64,000 bases of DNA from Tenodera sinensis (GCA_030765045.1 CM060964.1:149678705-149742704), one strand, 5' to 3'; positions 23,783 through 36,500 are shown, counted from the first letter of the stretch. Translations and numbers: made by a program. The notes: generated by a model not told the origin, from the sequence alone.

Positions 23783-24365
23783 GCTGCTCCTGCTGCTGCT
23801 GCTCCTGCTGCTGCTCCTGCTGCTGCTGCTACTCCTACTGCTACTGCTGCTGCTGCTGCTCCTGCTGCTGCTGCTCCTGCTCCTGCTCCTGCTGCTGCTG
23901 CTCCTGCTGCTCCTGCTCCTGCTCCTGCTGCTGCTCCTACTGCTACTGCTGCTGCTGCTCCTGCTCCTGCTGCTGCTCCTGCTGCTACTGCTGCTGCTCC
24001 TGCTGCTGCTGCTCCTGCTCCTGCTGCTGCTGCTACTCCTACTGCTACTGCTGCTGCTGCTGCTGCTCCTGCTGCTGCTCCTGCTCCTGCTGCTGCTGCT
24101 CCTGCTGCTGCTGCTCCTGCTCCTGCTGCTACTGCTACTGCTAATGCTGCTGCTGCTCCTGCTGCTGCTGCTCCTGCTGCTGCTCCTACTGCTGCTGCTG
24201 CTACTCCTATTGCTACTGCTGCTGCTGCTGCTCCTACTGCTGCTGCTGCTGGTACTGCTATTGCTACTGCTGCTGCTGCTACTGCTGCTACTGCTGCTGC
24301 TGCTGCTCCTGCTGCTCCTGCTGCACCTGCTGCTCTTGCTGCACCTGCTGCTGCTGCTGCTGCTG

Positions 24366-24438
<73 letters not shown>

Positions 24439-24501
24439 AACTACTACTACTTCTAGTTCTACTTCTACTACTACTACTACTAGTACTACTACTACTACTA
24501 C
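22494..24501. repeat. 2-kb triplet array (ACT, GCT, CCT)
   Basis: Begins with GCC/ACC/ACT triplets, becomes pure ACT, passes through an ACTGCC block at 22730-22795, and then runs for about 1.6 kb as GCT with interspersed CCT and ACT. It returns to ACT before 24501. The phase never slips, so all three frames per strand stay open and give Ala, Leu or Ser/Arg-rich pseudo-proteins, which are not genes. It separates LINE RNase H sequence (left) from LINE RT sequence (right) of the same family. Confidence 0.95.
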
Positions 24502-26760
24502 TCGAAAATCTGACACGCATGGAGACTTACATTCAGAATGCCTTTCTCTTGAAGCAACATTTCGTGGGTGTCTTCTACGATCTGCAGAAGGCCTATGGCA
24601 CCGCATGGCACTATAGTATCTCCCGCACGCTCCACGGATGTCTTTCCCGAGGTCATTTAGCGATCATACTTTTTAACTCTTTAAAACTTCGCCGCTGTTG
24701 TGTGCGCATTGTAGACACTCTCTCACAAGAGAGGATCCAAGAAAATGATGTACCCCAGGCGTCGGTCCTCAGAGTAACACTTTTCGCCGTTGCCATTAAC
24801 AGCATTGCCAGTGTTGTTCGTAGTGGAATTCCGATTGTCAACATATGTTGACGACTTTACAATATACATCGCTCTTATGGTCTTGCGCATATCGAGTGTC
24901 AACTGCTGCTGACCATAACATTCATCACCGACTGTTCTCTTAGCACCGGCTTTCAGTTCTCCCCCATGAAAACACAGTGTCCACTTTCATCGACTTAGTG
25001 GTGTACACCCACCTACTGATCTTTGTTTGCGTGACATTCCTCAAGCTCTTCTGCCTCCACCTCGACTGCAAACTCACACGGGAACACCACTTTCGTCATC
25101 TTCGTGCTTCCTGCGATCGTTCACCTCGAGTGCTCCGAGTTTTATCTGAAGTATCTTGGGGTGCGATCGCACTGTCATGTTGAAGCTGTATCGTTCACTA
25201 GTCAGGTCTAAACTAGATTACGGCTGCTTTATTTATGGCGCAGCGTCCGCCTCTAAACCTCTTTTTAGACACAATATATCACGCTGGTATCCGTCTCGTT
25301 ACTGGGGCTTTTCGCACCAGCAGAGTCGAGTGTCCCTATGCTGACTCTGGCGAACCTCCACTGCCTATTCTGCACTCGTGTTTATTGTGTTGCTACGTGA
25401 CCCGGTTGGCAGCCCACTCCGGCCACCCTTCTTTTAACCTGTATTGCGCCCGGAACTCACACAGGGTTATCTGCGGTGTGGCACTAAAAGCGATATACCG
25501 TTTCGCGAGCTGCCCACACATACGCTCTGAATGCCCGCTGTCGAACGGTATTATCTTGGCCTCTGTCCTCTTTGGCAATTAGTGCGTGACCAGTACAACC
25601 TGGGGCTTTCGACGGGTGCTTCTCGCTGAGCTGCTGGGACGTTACAGGAATTACACTCCGGCATCTACCGATGGTTCCCATGTGGGTGGTGCTACAGGGT
25701 GTAGTTTTGTGTATAACGGAGAGGCTCAAGGGTACCTTCTTCCGGACAACAGATCCGTTTTTAGCGCCGAGCTTACTGGAATTTTTTTAGTTTCATTATT
25801 TATCTCCAGATCCGTTCCTGGAAATTTTATGATTTCTTCAACTCTCCGTGCGCTATGCAGGTATTGCAACGGTTTGTCGACCCTCAGCACTCATTGTAAA
25901 GATCCGTCGCTCGTTTCACCGTTGCTCTTGCAGAGATACCGGTTTGCTTTTTCATGGATCCCAGGCCATGTGGGTATTCCCGGTAATGAAGCGGCGGATG
26001 AAGCTGCTACGTCTGCGTGCCGTTTGCCGGAGGTTTTCACACGCAGTCTGCCTTGGACAGATGTACAAGGGTACTTTGGTCGCCATATTTTATCAGTCTG
26101 GCAGTCATCATGGGAAGCGTTGGATGGCACTCAACTGCGGACGATCAAGGACACCATGCAACCTTGGATGACATCTTGCAGGGATTCCAGGCGGCCAGAA
26201 GTTCTTTTAGCGCCCTTGAGAATAGGCCACACACGCGTCATGCGTGAAAACCTTTTCCGTGGTGACCCGGCGCCTGTGTGTTTCACCTGCGGCGTTCAAC
26301 TTTCCGCGGCCCATGTCCTCCTTGATTGTCCGCAATACACTTGTGAGCGCCAGTTCTTTGGCTTGGGTTCCATCCTGAAGTGCATCTTAGGCGACGATCC
26401 AACAGTTGTAAATATAATGCTGCGTTTTTCGCCAGTATTACCTTCGGTAAGGAGGTTTAACTTGTATTCTATTTCGTGGTTTAATTTTGGACTTAGAATG
26501 TTTATCTTGTTTTCACTGCCTACCCCTTAGATCAATTTTTACGTTTTAACTCTTTTAACTTACCTCTTTAGATCAGTGTTTACGTTTTAACTGTTTTACC
26601 TTTTACCTGTTTTAACTTTTATCTATTTTAACTTTCCCGTTTTAGCATTTTAATTATGTGTGTTAAGCGGTGGTGAGTCTTTGTTCTTTACCCTTTGACT
26701 TGGGGTCCTAATGACCTAGCTCTCGATGGGCCCTTGAACACCTACTCACTCACTCACCCA
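24502..26760 (+). mobile_element. I-like LINE fragment: RT, RNase H, zinc domain, 3' UTR
   Basis: Immediately after the triplet array the RT resumes with NLTRMETYIQNAFLLKQH, then VFYDLQKAYGTAW near 24575. The YVDDF catalytic site is present near 24846 but in a shifted frame. The thumb (RSKLDYGCFIYGA) is near 25205. RNase H and the zinc tail follow in a clean open frame. The 3' UTR is T-rich and ends in a TCAC repeat with CTCACCCATCC near 26760. This copy is the best-preserved 3' half of the family in the window. Confidence 0.82.
25586..26530 (+). pseudogene. RNase H and zinc tail of the I-like LINE, open frame of 314 codons
   Basis: An uninterrupted frame carrying RNase H. Asp lies in STDGSHVGG near residue 32 and Glu in FSAELTGIF near 66. 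The third acidic position reads FMISSTLRAL, where the copy at 22206 has SDT, so this Asp is missing. The last Asp is in GNEAADEAA near 140. The zinc tail CFTCGVQLSAAHVLLDC is at about residues 232-248. The domain is a continuation of the upstream RT; the apparent start is not biological. Loss of one catalytic acid suggests it is not active. Confidence 0.75.
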
Positions 26761-27067
26761 TCCCATATTCTGGCGTAAGTACCCTTTCAATTTGCACGTT
26801 TCTATATTTGCAATAATCCTTTATCATTTCATAAATGTATTTGTACAATACTTTTTCCCGTATTATTGCAAACATATGGGCCACCATAAATTATCAAAAT
26901 TACATCAATAAATCAATTAAAATTCCAATTGCGTATTTTGAATCCGGCAATTGAATAGTTTGTAAAAGTAATTTAATGACATCTTTAGTTGTCTTACTCC
27001 CTCTAATCCACATTGATAATTATTTATACCTATCACATTTCTATATTCCTTAATCCTTTTACTAATA
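26761..27067. other. AT-rich linker, nothing recognised
   Basis: No coding similarity or repeat of note. Confidence 0.4.
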
Positions 27068-27250
27068 CCAGTGTGGCTGGATGATAAATATGCTGGCTTT
27101 CAAATCCAGAGGTCCCGGGTTCGATTACCTGCTGGAGGGAGGAAATTGTTGGGTTTATTCACCATCCTCCGTAGATTCTGGAAATTTGAGTGAGAGTGTA
27201 CATATGTGCATGAATTTAATGTTTACAAGGACAGCCTCAACGTAAAATAA
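27068..27250 (+). mobile_element. tRNA-derived SINE candidate (family D)
   Basis: The head ends in GGTTCGATTACC (27119-27130), a good B box, preceded by a tRNA-like anticodon-arm segment (GCTTTCAAATCCAGAGG). The A box is weak (GTGGCTGGATGATAA near 27072). The downstream body ends near AACGTAAAATAAACC, a plausible A-rich tail. No second copy was found in the window. Confidence 0.5.
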
Positions 27251-27779
27251 ACCCCAGAGTTACACGAATAGCAAACGGGCGAAGAACATTACCGATAAGA
27301 AATTGTAGCAAAGCAAAAACCGCCGACGAGAAAAAAAAATGAACCCAGCCCTTTTACCGATCAATTCTTCCAACTTATTCCCTAAAGTATTAAGTAAAAA
27401 ATTATGTCTATATGACTTGGGTTCCTTTAAGTCATTCTCGGCACCTTTTGTTCTAAAACTACTAGCTTTGCTTCCTTCCAGCACTAGCAAAAGTGTTCTC
27501 TCCAAGTACAATCGTTGAATAAAGCAAACACGGAGTAACTGTATCTTACACATTTATCAAAACTCATTTATAATACCGTCGGACCTTGGTGCTTGTTCCT
27601 TTTTTAACGTTCTTACAATTATGTTAATTTCGGTTATATAAAAAGGGTAAATTAATCCATTCTTATAATGCCTACGTATATACTGTAAACATTCCAATTC
27701 TATTTTGTATACGATTATGCGTATCCGTATTTTTATCATCCTTTAGTAATAATTCATCAAAAAGTACATTGATTGAACT

Positions 27780-28404
27780 TTTTCAGTTTGCTATTGTGAG
27801 ATAACGACGAAATCAGTCCGGTTACTTTTTTATCACTTTATTGTCTTCTAAAATTTTACCACAAATAGCCAGTTCTCTTCTCGTCGCTAACACGGTCTAC
27901 AGTCTTTCGGTTATCACAATTCAGAGTTTTTATTTCTTATAGCCTTGCTCAGTCCTTTTAGTGGCTTTCTTCACTTCCTCTGTCTCTCATGAACTAATTA
28001 CAACGATGTCACCACTCGCGACGCTCGTTCACGTACTGGGGTTTCTTTCGCGAGGACACACACACGCACTTCTGTCTCGCACACACTGACCGACTCATGT
28101 CCGTGGCTCAATTCTAGAACTCACTCACTCACTCACTCCAGCTGTTCTTCTCAAGCCTCCTTATATACCGGGGATGACGTCACACGGACCTTTCTAGAGT
28201 TCCACACACATGCGCACAGTAATGACGCAGCTAGAAGTCTCACGAACGTTCTCGAAACCCCTTTTGTTTCTGCCACTTTTATTCACAGCCACGTACATAC
28301 AGCAGTCGTGCGAGGCAGCCCGGTCCTGAACATTTTTGCCCGAAACGCGGTGTGAAGCAGCTCGGCCCCGTTCGTTCCTGTTCTGCGCCGAGCCCGACGT
28401 TACA
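27780..28404 (-). mobile_element. LTR-like insert (probable solo LTR), about 625 bp
   Basis: This block interrupts the LINE ORF2 between linker and RT. On the minus strand it begins TGTAACGTCGGG (TG start at 28404). It carries an upstream CRE, a heat-shock-type element and a TATA box and, further down, an AATAAA-type signal. That is the U3-R-U5 layout of an LTR. AATG lies next to both edges, consistent with a short target-site duplication, but the right terminus is not certain. No internal gag or pol sequence is present, so a solo LTR is most likely. The family is unknown. Confidence 0.5.
28160..28256 (-). promoter_or_regulatory. TATA box with CRE and heat-shock element (minus-strand promoter)
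   Basis: Read on the minus strand: a three-unit heat-shock motif (5'-TTCGAGAACGTTC, 28256-28244), a perfect CRE TGACGTCA (28182-28175) and GGTATATAAGGAG (TATA around 28168-28161), in upstream-to-downstream order. Transcription would start near 28135 and run leftward into the repeated GAGT tract. This is a coherent core promoter by sequence; activity is inferred. Confidence 0.5.
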
Positions 28405-29213
28405 TTATCATATTACTATCGTCTTCGTTTAAGATATCAGGCTTCTTCGCTATTTTCCCATTATCTTATAGGGTTCTCCCTATATATTCATATTTAGTTC
28501 ATGTTCCAGAAATTTCTTCCATGTATCTTCTATAGTGTGCTTCAAAAGGGTATTTTAACTATATATGACCCTCTACAGTTAGACTAGTCATTTTCTTAAT
28601 TACCTATTGATTTATGATAAATTCTTATACGTTTCCTAAACTTTCTTCCCGCCTTTTGCGGTTAATCAGGTCAACTCTTATCATTAACTTTCCTAGTTTT
28701 AAAGTTGAAAGTATTTTGTCCATGCTTTTACTAATTGCATTTACTAAATGTAAGGTATCACGTGCACCTAAACTCCTTCGTAATCCACTTGTAGGTTTTT
28801 AAATCCTTGTCGCAAAAAGTTCCAATTTGTGTTTTTAAAATTAGACATGCTCTTTACTCTCCTAGCTTTTGTTCTGGTTGATCATAGCATTATTCAAAAT
28901 ATATTAACCGCTGATCACTTGACAACGAATCCTGTGGTGCGTTCCAATTTACAGCGTTGTTATTTGCTGCTAAGTTACATAGTGTTATATCAATATTACT
29001 AGATGCTCCCACCCTACTTATATAATAACAAGCAGTTCTGACTTTGCCTATTTGCTTTCACCCTTTAAGCAATTTCCCGTTTGTAAGCACAATATACGAA
29101 TGATGTTGCATAATTTCGGTGCAGTTTCTAACACCCGTATAGCGCACAGAGTTGCTTTTTAGTGCACGGTAATGCTAAAACCTTTATAATTTAATCAAGT
29201 ATCCCAAGGGCAC

Positions 29214-29216
<3 letters not shown>

Positions 29217-29244
<28 letters not shown>

Positions 29245-29312
29245 CTTCTTCTTCTTCTTCTTCTTCTTCTTCTTCTCCTTCTCCTTCTTCCTCCTCCTCC
29301 TCTTCCTCCTCC
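29217..29312. repeat. (TTC)n array forming the LINE 3' tail
   Basis: About 95 bp of TTC, becoming CTC/TCC at the right. On the minus strand it is GAA, directly after the coding end of the third LINE, so it reads as the element's simple-repeat tail. Confidence 0.9.
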
Positions 29313-29642
29313 TCCTTCACGGGTTAGGCTTTAGCCTGTTGCAGTCTCATATTTGTTGAAGCCATCTTTTGTGGTGGCGTCCTATTGATCTTGGTCCCCT
29401 AGGTTATTGAAGGCTTGTTTTAGTATTCGTTCTTCTGGTATGCGATACAGATGTTGAACCCGATACTTGCTCTAATATGTTCATCCTGAGCACAATTTTA
29501 GTTCTTATAGTATATCTTCCCTGGAATGTCATTAGTTTTGTTTTTACATTTGAAATAGTCATATCGTACTTCTTACAAATTTGGTTCAATTGATATACTG
29601 CCTTCTGTAGTCCTTCTTCCTTGTCAAAAATTAAAACTAGAT
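29217..29642 (-). pseudogene. Third LINE: RT end and (GAA)n tail, 3' of the hAT insertion
   Basis: On the minus strand, RT sequence starts right at the hAT edge (DLVLIFDKEEGLQKAVYQLN, downstream of the ADD-type catalytic turn). It continues with IVLRMNILEQV and then a short C-terminal region. It ends in a GAA-rich tail that becomes the triplet array at 29312-29217. The 5' continuation is on the far side of the hAT element at 40820-40890. The RT style resembles RTE/Jockey-like elements that end in simple repeats; the clade is not settled. Confidence 0.7.
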
Positions 29643-29829
29643 CAGTGATCTTCAACCTGGGATACGTGAAGACTTCTTAGGGAGTACGTAAAGTTTAATC
29701 TAATCCTTCTATGTGTACTATTAAATAAGATATAAATAATATTATCTGTTTTAAATGTATGTACTATCTTTCACAAAAGTAAATAACCATCTTCAGTGAG
29801 ACATGTGCGAAGGGTCACCTAATGCTCAG

Positions 29830-30815
29830 GTGGTCCTACATTGATGGTATGAGAATTAAATTTGCCATATGCTTCCCTTGCTGTCAATACGAGTTTGAAA
29901 CAGATTTGATAACTACAGATGGTAGAATTTTGTATTGCGGAGCGTGTAAGAAAATTGTTTGTTGTGAAAGCGTTTTCTAGTACATTTGAATACTAATAAA
30001 CACAAAAATAATATCAAATTTAAATCCAGAAAAACTGCCCCTGTTCAAAAATTGTTAAGTGCATTTTCAGACAGTAACTTTTAAGTTTTCCGTTAATTTG
30101 TGTGAAGCATTTTAGCGGCAGACATTCCATTGTGGAAACTCGCCAATCCCACACTCAGACATATCATTCAGCAGCATACTAAGTGTGAAGAGCCAGACCA
30201 ATCTACTCTTCGCAAACATCATTCGAAGAAGTGTTACAATTTTACAATGAAAAATATTAGAGAACAGATTGGAGATAGTTTTGTGTGGGTGTCAGTCGAC
30301 GAAACGCAGGACACTGAAGGTCGGTTTATTGCAAACTTTATTGTTGGGTCACTCCACAAAAATGAACCATCGACACCATTTCTCCATGCGATAGAACAAC
30401 TTGATGCAACAAATAGCTCTTCCATATCCAAATTTTTTAATGATTCGTTGAACCTTCTATGGCCTGATGGTATTCAATACGAGCGTGAATTATTCTTTGT
30501 AACGGATGCTGCGAGTTACATGATAAAAGGTGGCACTGCTCTGAAAGTTATATTTTCAAATATAATACATTTGACTTGCCTTGTACGTGGTTTACATCGG
30601 GTTGCAGAAACAATCCATGCAAGTCCCCACTTGTAAATAAGCTGGTATCTTTTGTAAAGAAAGTATTTGAATAAGCACCATAAAGAAAAAAAGCTTACAA
30701 AATAACCACAACGAATGTCCCACTTCCACCAGAGCCTATTATAACGTGCTGCTACAGTCAGGAATGTAGCAAATACATTTGATCCCAAAAATTCTGAGTC
30801 AATTAAAATTGCCGC
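29830..30815 (+). pseudogene. hAT-like transposase, N-terminal and core part
   Basis: A BED-type zinc-finger remnant is near 29865-29955 (FPCCQYEF, then YCGACKKIV). After several stops, an open frame at 30130-30636 holds hAT core motifs: VSVDETQDTEGRFIANFIVG, then FVTDAASYMIKGG, then HLTCLVRGLHRVAETI. The style is that of CGG-binding-protein-like hAT relatives. Downstream, PLPPEPIIT near 30720 and then NTFDPKNSESIKIAACM run to the array edge at about 30816, in shifting frames. The protein would cut at the terminal repeats; this copy is broken by the array and by point lesions. Confidence 0.7.
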
Positions 30816-30816
30816 A

Positions 30817-32998
30817 TGTATGTAGGTAGGTAGGTAGGTAGGTAGGTAGGTAGGTAGGTAGGTAGGTAGGTAGGTAGGTAGGTAGGTAGGTAGGTAGGTA
30901 GGTAGGTAGGTAGGTAGGTAGGTAGGTAGGTAGGTAGGTAGGTAGGTAGGTAGGTAGGTAGGTAGGTAGGTAGGTAGGTAGGTAGGTAGGTAGGTAGGTA
31001 GGTAGGTAGGTAGGTAGGTAGGTAGGTAGGTAGGTAGGTAGGTAGGTAGGTAGGTAGGTAGGTAGGTAGGTAGGTAGGTAGGTAGGTAGGTAGGTAGGTA
31101 GGTAGGTAGGTAGGTAGGTAGGTAGGTAGGTAGGTAGGTAGGTAGGTAGGTAGGTAGGTAGGTAGGTAGGTAGGTAGGTAGGTAGGTAGGTAGGTAGGTA
31201 GGTAGGTAGGTAGGTAGGTAGGTAGGTAGGTAGGTAGGTAGGTAGGTAGGTAGGTAGGTAGGTAGGTAGGTAGGTAGGTAGGTAGGTAGGTAGGTAGGTA
31301 GGTAGGTAGGTAGGTAGGTAGGTAGGTAGGTAGGTAGGTAGGTAGGTAGGTAGGTAGGTAGGTAGGTAGGTAGGTAGGTAGGTAGGTAGGTAGGTAGGTA
31401 GGTAGGTAGGTAGGTAGGTAGGTAGGTAGGTAGGTAGGTAGGTAGGTAGGTAGGTAGGTAGGTAGGTAGGTAGGTAGGTAGGTAGGTAGGTAGGTAGGTA
31501 GGTAGGTAGGTAGGTAGGTAGGTAGGTAGGTAGGTAGGTAGGTAGGTAGGTAGGTAGGTAGGTAGGTAGGTAGGTAGGTAGGTAGGTAGGTAGGTAGGTA
31601 GGTAGGTAGGTAGGTAGGTAGGTAGGTAGGTAGGTAGGTAGGTAGGTAGGTAGGTAGGTAGGTAGGTAGGTAGGTAGGTAGGTAGGTAGGTAGGTAGGTA
31701 GGTAGGTAGGTAGGTAGGTAGGTAGGTAGGTAGGTAGGTAGGTAGGTAGGTAGGTAGGTAGGTAGGTAGGTAGGTAGGTAGGTAGGTAGGTAGGTAGGTA
31801 GGTAGGTAGGTAGGTAGGTAGGTAGGTAGGTAGGTAGGTAGGTAGGTAGGTAGGTAGGTAGGTAGGTAGGTAGGTAGGTAGGTAGGTAGGTAGGTAGGTA
31901 GGTAGGTAGGTAGGTAGGTAGGTAGGTAGGTAGGTAGGTAGGTAGGTAGGTAGGTAGGTAGGTAGGTAGGTAGGTAGGTAGGTAGGTAGGTAGGTAGGTA
32001 GGTAGGTAGGTAGGTAGGTAGGTAGGTAGGTAGGTAGGTAGGTAGGTAGGTAGGTAGGTAGGTAGGTAGGTAGGTAGGTAGGTAGGTAGGTAGGTAGGTA
32101 GGTAGGTAGGTAGGTAGGTAGGTAGGTAGGTAGGTAGGTAGGTAGGTAGGTAGGTAGGTAGGTAGGTAGGTAGGTAGGTAGGTAGGTAGGTAGGTAGGTA
32201 GGTAGGTAGGTAGGTAGGTAGGTAGGTAGGTAGGTAGGTAGGTAGGTAGGTAGGTAGGTAGGTAGGTAGGTAGGTAGGTAGGTAGGTAGGTAGGTAGGTA
32301 GGTAGGTAGGTAGGTAGGTAGGTAGGTAGGTAGGTAGGTAGGTAGGTAGGTAGGTAGGTAGGTAGGTAGGTAGGTAGGTAGGTAGGTAGGTAGGTAGGTA
32401 GGTAGGTAGGTAGGTAGGTAGGTAGGTAGGTAGGTAGGTAGGTAGGTAGGTAGGTAGGTAGGTAGGTAGGTAGGTAGGTAGGTAGGTAGGTAGGTAGGTA
32501 GGTAGGTAGGTAGGTAGGTAGGTAGGTAGGTAGGTAGGTAGGTAGGTAGGTAGGTAGGTAGGTAGGTAGGTAGGTAGGTAGGTAGGTAGGTAGGTAGGTA
32601 GGTAGGTAGGTAGGTAGGTAGGTAGGTAGGTAGGTAGGTAGGTAGGTAGGTCGGTAGGTCGGTAGGTCGGTAGGTAGGTAGGTAGGTAGGTAGGTAGGTA
32701 GGTAGGTAGGTAGGTAGGTAGGTAGGTAGGTAGGTAGGTAGGTAGGTAGGTAGGTAGGTAGGTAGGTAGGTAGGTAGGTAGGTAGGTAGGTAGGTAGGTA
32801 GGTAGGTAGGTAGGTAGGTGGGTAGGTAGGTAGGTAGGTAGGTAGGTAGGTAGGTGGGTAGGTGGGTAGGTAGGTGGGTATGTAGGTAGGTGGGTAGGTG
32901 GGTCGGTAGGTAGGTCGGTAGGTCGGTAGGTGGGTAGGTGGGTCGGTAGGTAGGTCGGTAGGTAGGTCGGTAGGTCGGTAGGTAGGTAGGTAGGTAGC
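30817..32998. repeat. (GGTA)n tetranucleotide array, about 2.2 kb
   Basis: Starts as ATGTATGTAGGTAGG and runs as GGTA without a visible error from about 30823 to 32650 (roughly 457 copies). From 32651 it contains GGTC, GGTG and other single-base variants that become denser to the right. The polarity of decay suggests the left part is the most recently homogenised. Confidence 0.97.
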
Positions 32999-33500
32999 TA
33001 GGTAGGTAGGTAGTTAGGTAGGTATGTAGGTATGTAGGTATGTAGGTATGTAGGTATGTAGGTATGTAGGTATGTAGGTATGTAGGTATGTAGGTATGTA
33101 GGTATGTATGTATGTATGTATGTATGTAGGTATGTATGTATGTATGTATGTAGGTATGTAGGTATGTATGTATGTATGTATGTATGTAGGTATGTATGTA
33201 TGTATGTATGTAGGTATGTAGGTATGTACGTATGTACGTATGTATGTATGTATGTATGTATGTATGTATGTATGTATGTATGTATGTATGTATGTATGTA
33301 GGTATGTAGGTATGTAGGTATGTAGGTATGTATGTATGTATGTATGTATGTATCTATGTATCTATGTATGTATGTATGTATGTATGTATGTATGCATGTA
33401 TGCATGCATGCATGCATGCAGTATGTATGTATGTATGTATGTATGTATGTATGTATGTGTATATGTATGTGTGTGTGTGTGTATGTGTGTATGTGTGTAT
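32999..33500. repeat. Transition zone GGTA to GTAT with variant units
   Basis: Mixed GGTATGTA units give way to TATG with ATGC and GTGT blocks (33394-33420 and 33455-33500). It records at least three unit switches between the two pure arrays. Confidence 0.9.
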
Positions 33501-36500
33501 GTATGTATGTATGTATGTATGTATGTATGTATGTATGTATGTATGTATGTATGTATGTATGTATGTATGTATGTATGTATGTATGTATGTATGTATGTAT
33601 GTATGTATGTATGTATGTATGTATGTATGTATGTATGTATGTATGTATGTATGTATGTATGTATGTATGTATGTATGTATGTATGTATGTATGTATGTAT
33701 GTATGTATGTATGTATGTATGTATGTATGTATGTATGTATGTATGTATGTATGTATGTATGTATGTATGTATGTATGTATGTATGTATGTATGTATGTAT
33801 GTATGTATGTATGTATGTATGTATGTATGTATGTATGTATGTATGTATGTATGTATGTATGTATGTATGTATGTATGTATGTATGTATGTATGTATGTAT
33901 GTATGTATGTATGTATGTATGTATGTATGTATGTATGTATGTATGTATGTATGTATGTATGTATGTATGTATGTATGTATGTATGTATGTATGTATGTAT
34001 GTATGTATGTATGTATGTATGTATGTATGTATGTATGTATGTATGTATGTATGTATGTATGTATGTATGTATGTATGTATGTATGTATGTATGTATGTAT
34101 GTATGTATGTATGTATGTATGTATGTATGTATGTATGTATGTATGTATGTATGTATGTATGTATGTATGTATGTATGTATGTATGTATGTATGTATGTAT
34201 GTATGTATGTATGTATGTATGTATGTATGTATGTATGTATGTATGTATGTATGTATGTATGTATGTATGTATGTATGTATGTATGTATGTATGTATGTAT
34301 GTATGTATGTATGTATGTATGTATGTATGTATGTATGTATGTATGTATGTATGTATGTATGTATGTATGTATGTATGTATGTATGTATGTATGTATGTAT
34401 GTATGTATGTATGTATGTATGTATGTATGTATGTATGTATGTATGTATGTATGTATGTATGTATGTATGTATGTATGTATGTATGTATGTATGTATGTAT
34501 GTATGTATGTATGTATGTATGTATGTATGTATGTATGTATGTATGTATGTATGTATGTATGTATGTATGTATGTATGTATGTATGTATGTATGTATGTAT
34601 GTATGTATGTATGTATGTATGTATGTATGTATGTATGTATGTATGTATGTATGTATGTATGTATGTATGTATGTATGTATGTATGTATGTATGTATGTAT
34701 GTATGTATGTATGTATGTATGTATGTATGTATGTATGTATGTATGTATGTATGTATGTATGTATGTATGTATGTATGTATGTATGTATGTATGTATGTAT
34801 GTATGTATGTATGTATGTATGTATGTATGTATGTATGTATGTATGTATGTATGTATGTATGTATGTATGTATGTATGTATGTATGTATGTATGTATGTAT
34901 GTATGTATGTATGTATGTATGTATGTATGTATGTATGTATGTATGTATGTATGTATGTATGTATGTATGTATGTATGTATGTATGTATGTATGTATGTAT
35001 GTATGTATGTATGTATGTATGTATGTATGTATGTATGTATGTATGTATGTATGTATGTATGTATGTATGTATGTATGTATGTATGTATGTATGTATGTAT
35101 GTATGTATGTATGTATGTATGTATGTATGTATGTATGTATGTATGTATGTATGTATGTATGTATGTATGTATGTATGTATGTATGTATGTATGTATGTAT
35201 GTATGTATGTATGTATGTATGTATGTATGTATGTATGTATGTATGTATGTATGTATGTATGTATGTATGTATGTATGTATGTATGTATGTATGTATGTAT
35301 GTATGTATGTATGTATGTATGTATGTATGTATGTATGTATGTATGTATGTATGTATGTATGTATGTATGTATGTATGTATGTATGTATGTATGTATGTAT
35401 GTATGTATGTATGTATGTATGTATGTATGTATGTATGTATGTATGTATGTATGTATGTATGTATGTATGTATGTATGTATGTATGTATGTATGTATGTAT
35501 GTATGTATGTATGTATGTATGTATGTATGTATGTATGTATGTATGTATGTATGTATGTATGTATGTATGTATGTATGTATGTATGTATGTATGTATGTAT
35601 GTATGTATGTATGTATGTATGTATGTATGTATGTATGTATGTATGTATGTATGTATGTATGTATGTATGTATGTATGTATGTATGTATGTATGTATGTAT
35701 GTATGTATGTATGTATGTATGTATGTATGTATGTATGTATGTATGTATGTATGTATGTATGTATGTATGTATGTATGTATGTATGTATGTATGTATGTAT
35801 GTATGTATGTATGTATGTATGTATGTATGTATGTATGTATGTATGTATGTATGTATGTATGTATGTATGTATGTATGTATGTATGTATGTATGTATGTAT
35901 GTATGTATGTATGTATGTATGTATGTATGTATGTATGTATGTATGTATGTATGTATGTATGTATGTATGTATGTATGTATGTATGTATGTATGTATGTAT
36001 GTATGTATGTATGTATGTATGTATGTATGTATGTATGTATGTATGTATGTATGTATGTATGTATGTATGTATGTATGTATGTATGTATGTATGTATGTAT
36101 GTATGTATGTATGTATGTATGTATGTATGTATGTATGTATGTATGTATGTATGTATGTATGTATGTATGTATGTATGTATGTATGTATGTATGTATGTAT
36201 GTATGTATGTATGTATGTATGTATGTATGTATGTATGTATGTATGTATGTATGTATGTATGTATGTATGTATGTATGTATGTATGTATGTATGTATGTAT
36301 GTATGTATGTATGTATGTATGTATGTATGTATGTATGTATGTATGTATGTATGTATGTATGTATGTATGTATGTATGTATGTATGTATGTATGTATGTAT
36401 GTATGTATGTATGTATGTATGTATGTATGTATGTATGTATGTATGTATGTATGTATGTATGTATGTATGTATGTATGTATGTATGTATGTATGTATGTAT

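Larger units (their letters stand above)
27260..29080 (-). pseudogene. Second R1-like LINE (ORF2 fragment), split by an LTR-like insert
   Basis: On the minus strand the order is endonuclease end (about 29060-28880: SSNIDITLC, then DSLSSDQRLIYFE), linker (near 28500: TIEDTWKKFLEHELNMN, then GEPYKIMGK), the LTR-like insert at 28404-27780, and reverse transcriptase. The RT part includes LFDELLLKDD near 27765, EQAPRSDGIINEF at 27595-27560 and EPKSYRHNFLLNTLGNKLEE near 27370. The EN-linker-RT order and spacing match R1-type ORF2. Frames are broken in several places. It is a different, older copy from the one at 9121-14525. Confidence 0.7.

Noticed and set aside
22494..24501. CRISPR-like or minisatellite array
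   Set aside because: It is a plain triplet repeat without spacer-repeat structure, and the genome is eukaryotic.
21839..24851. Frames of 677-925 codons rich in Ala, Leu or Ser/Arg
   Set aside because: They are produced by the triplet array; only the flanking LINE parts (RNase H before 22494, RT after 24501) are real coding remnants.
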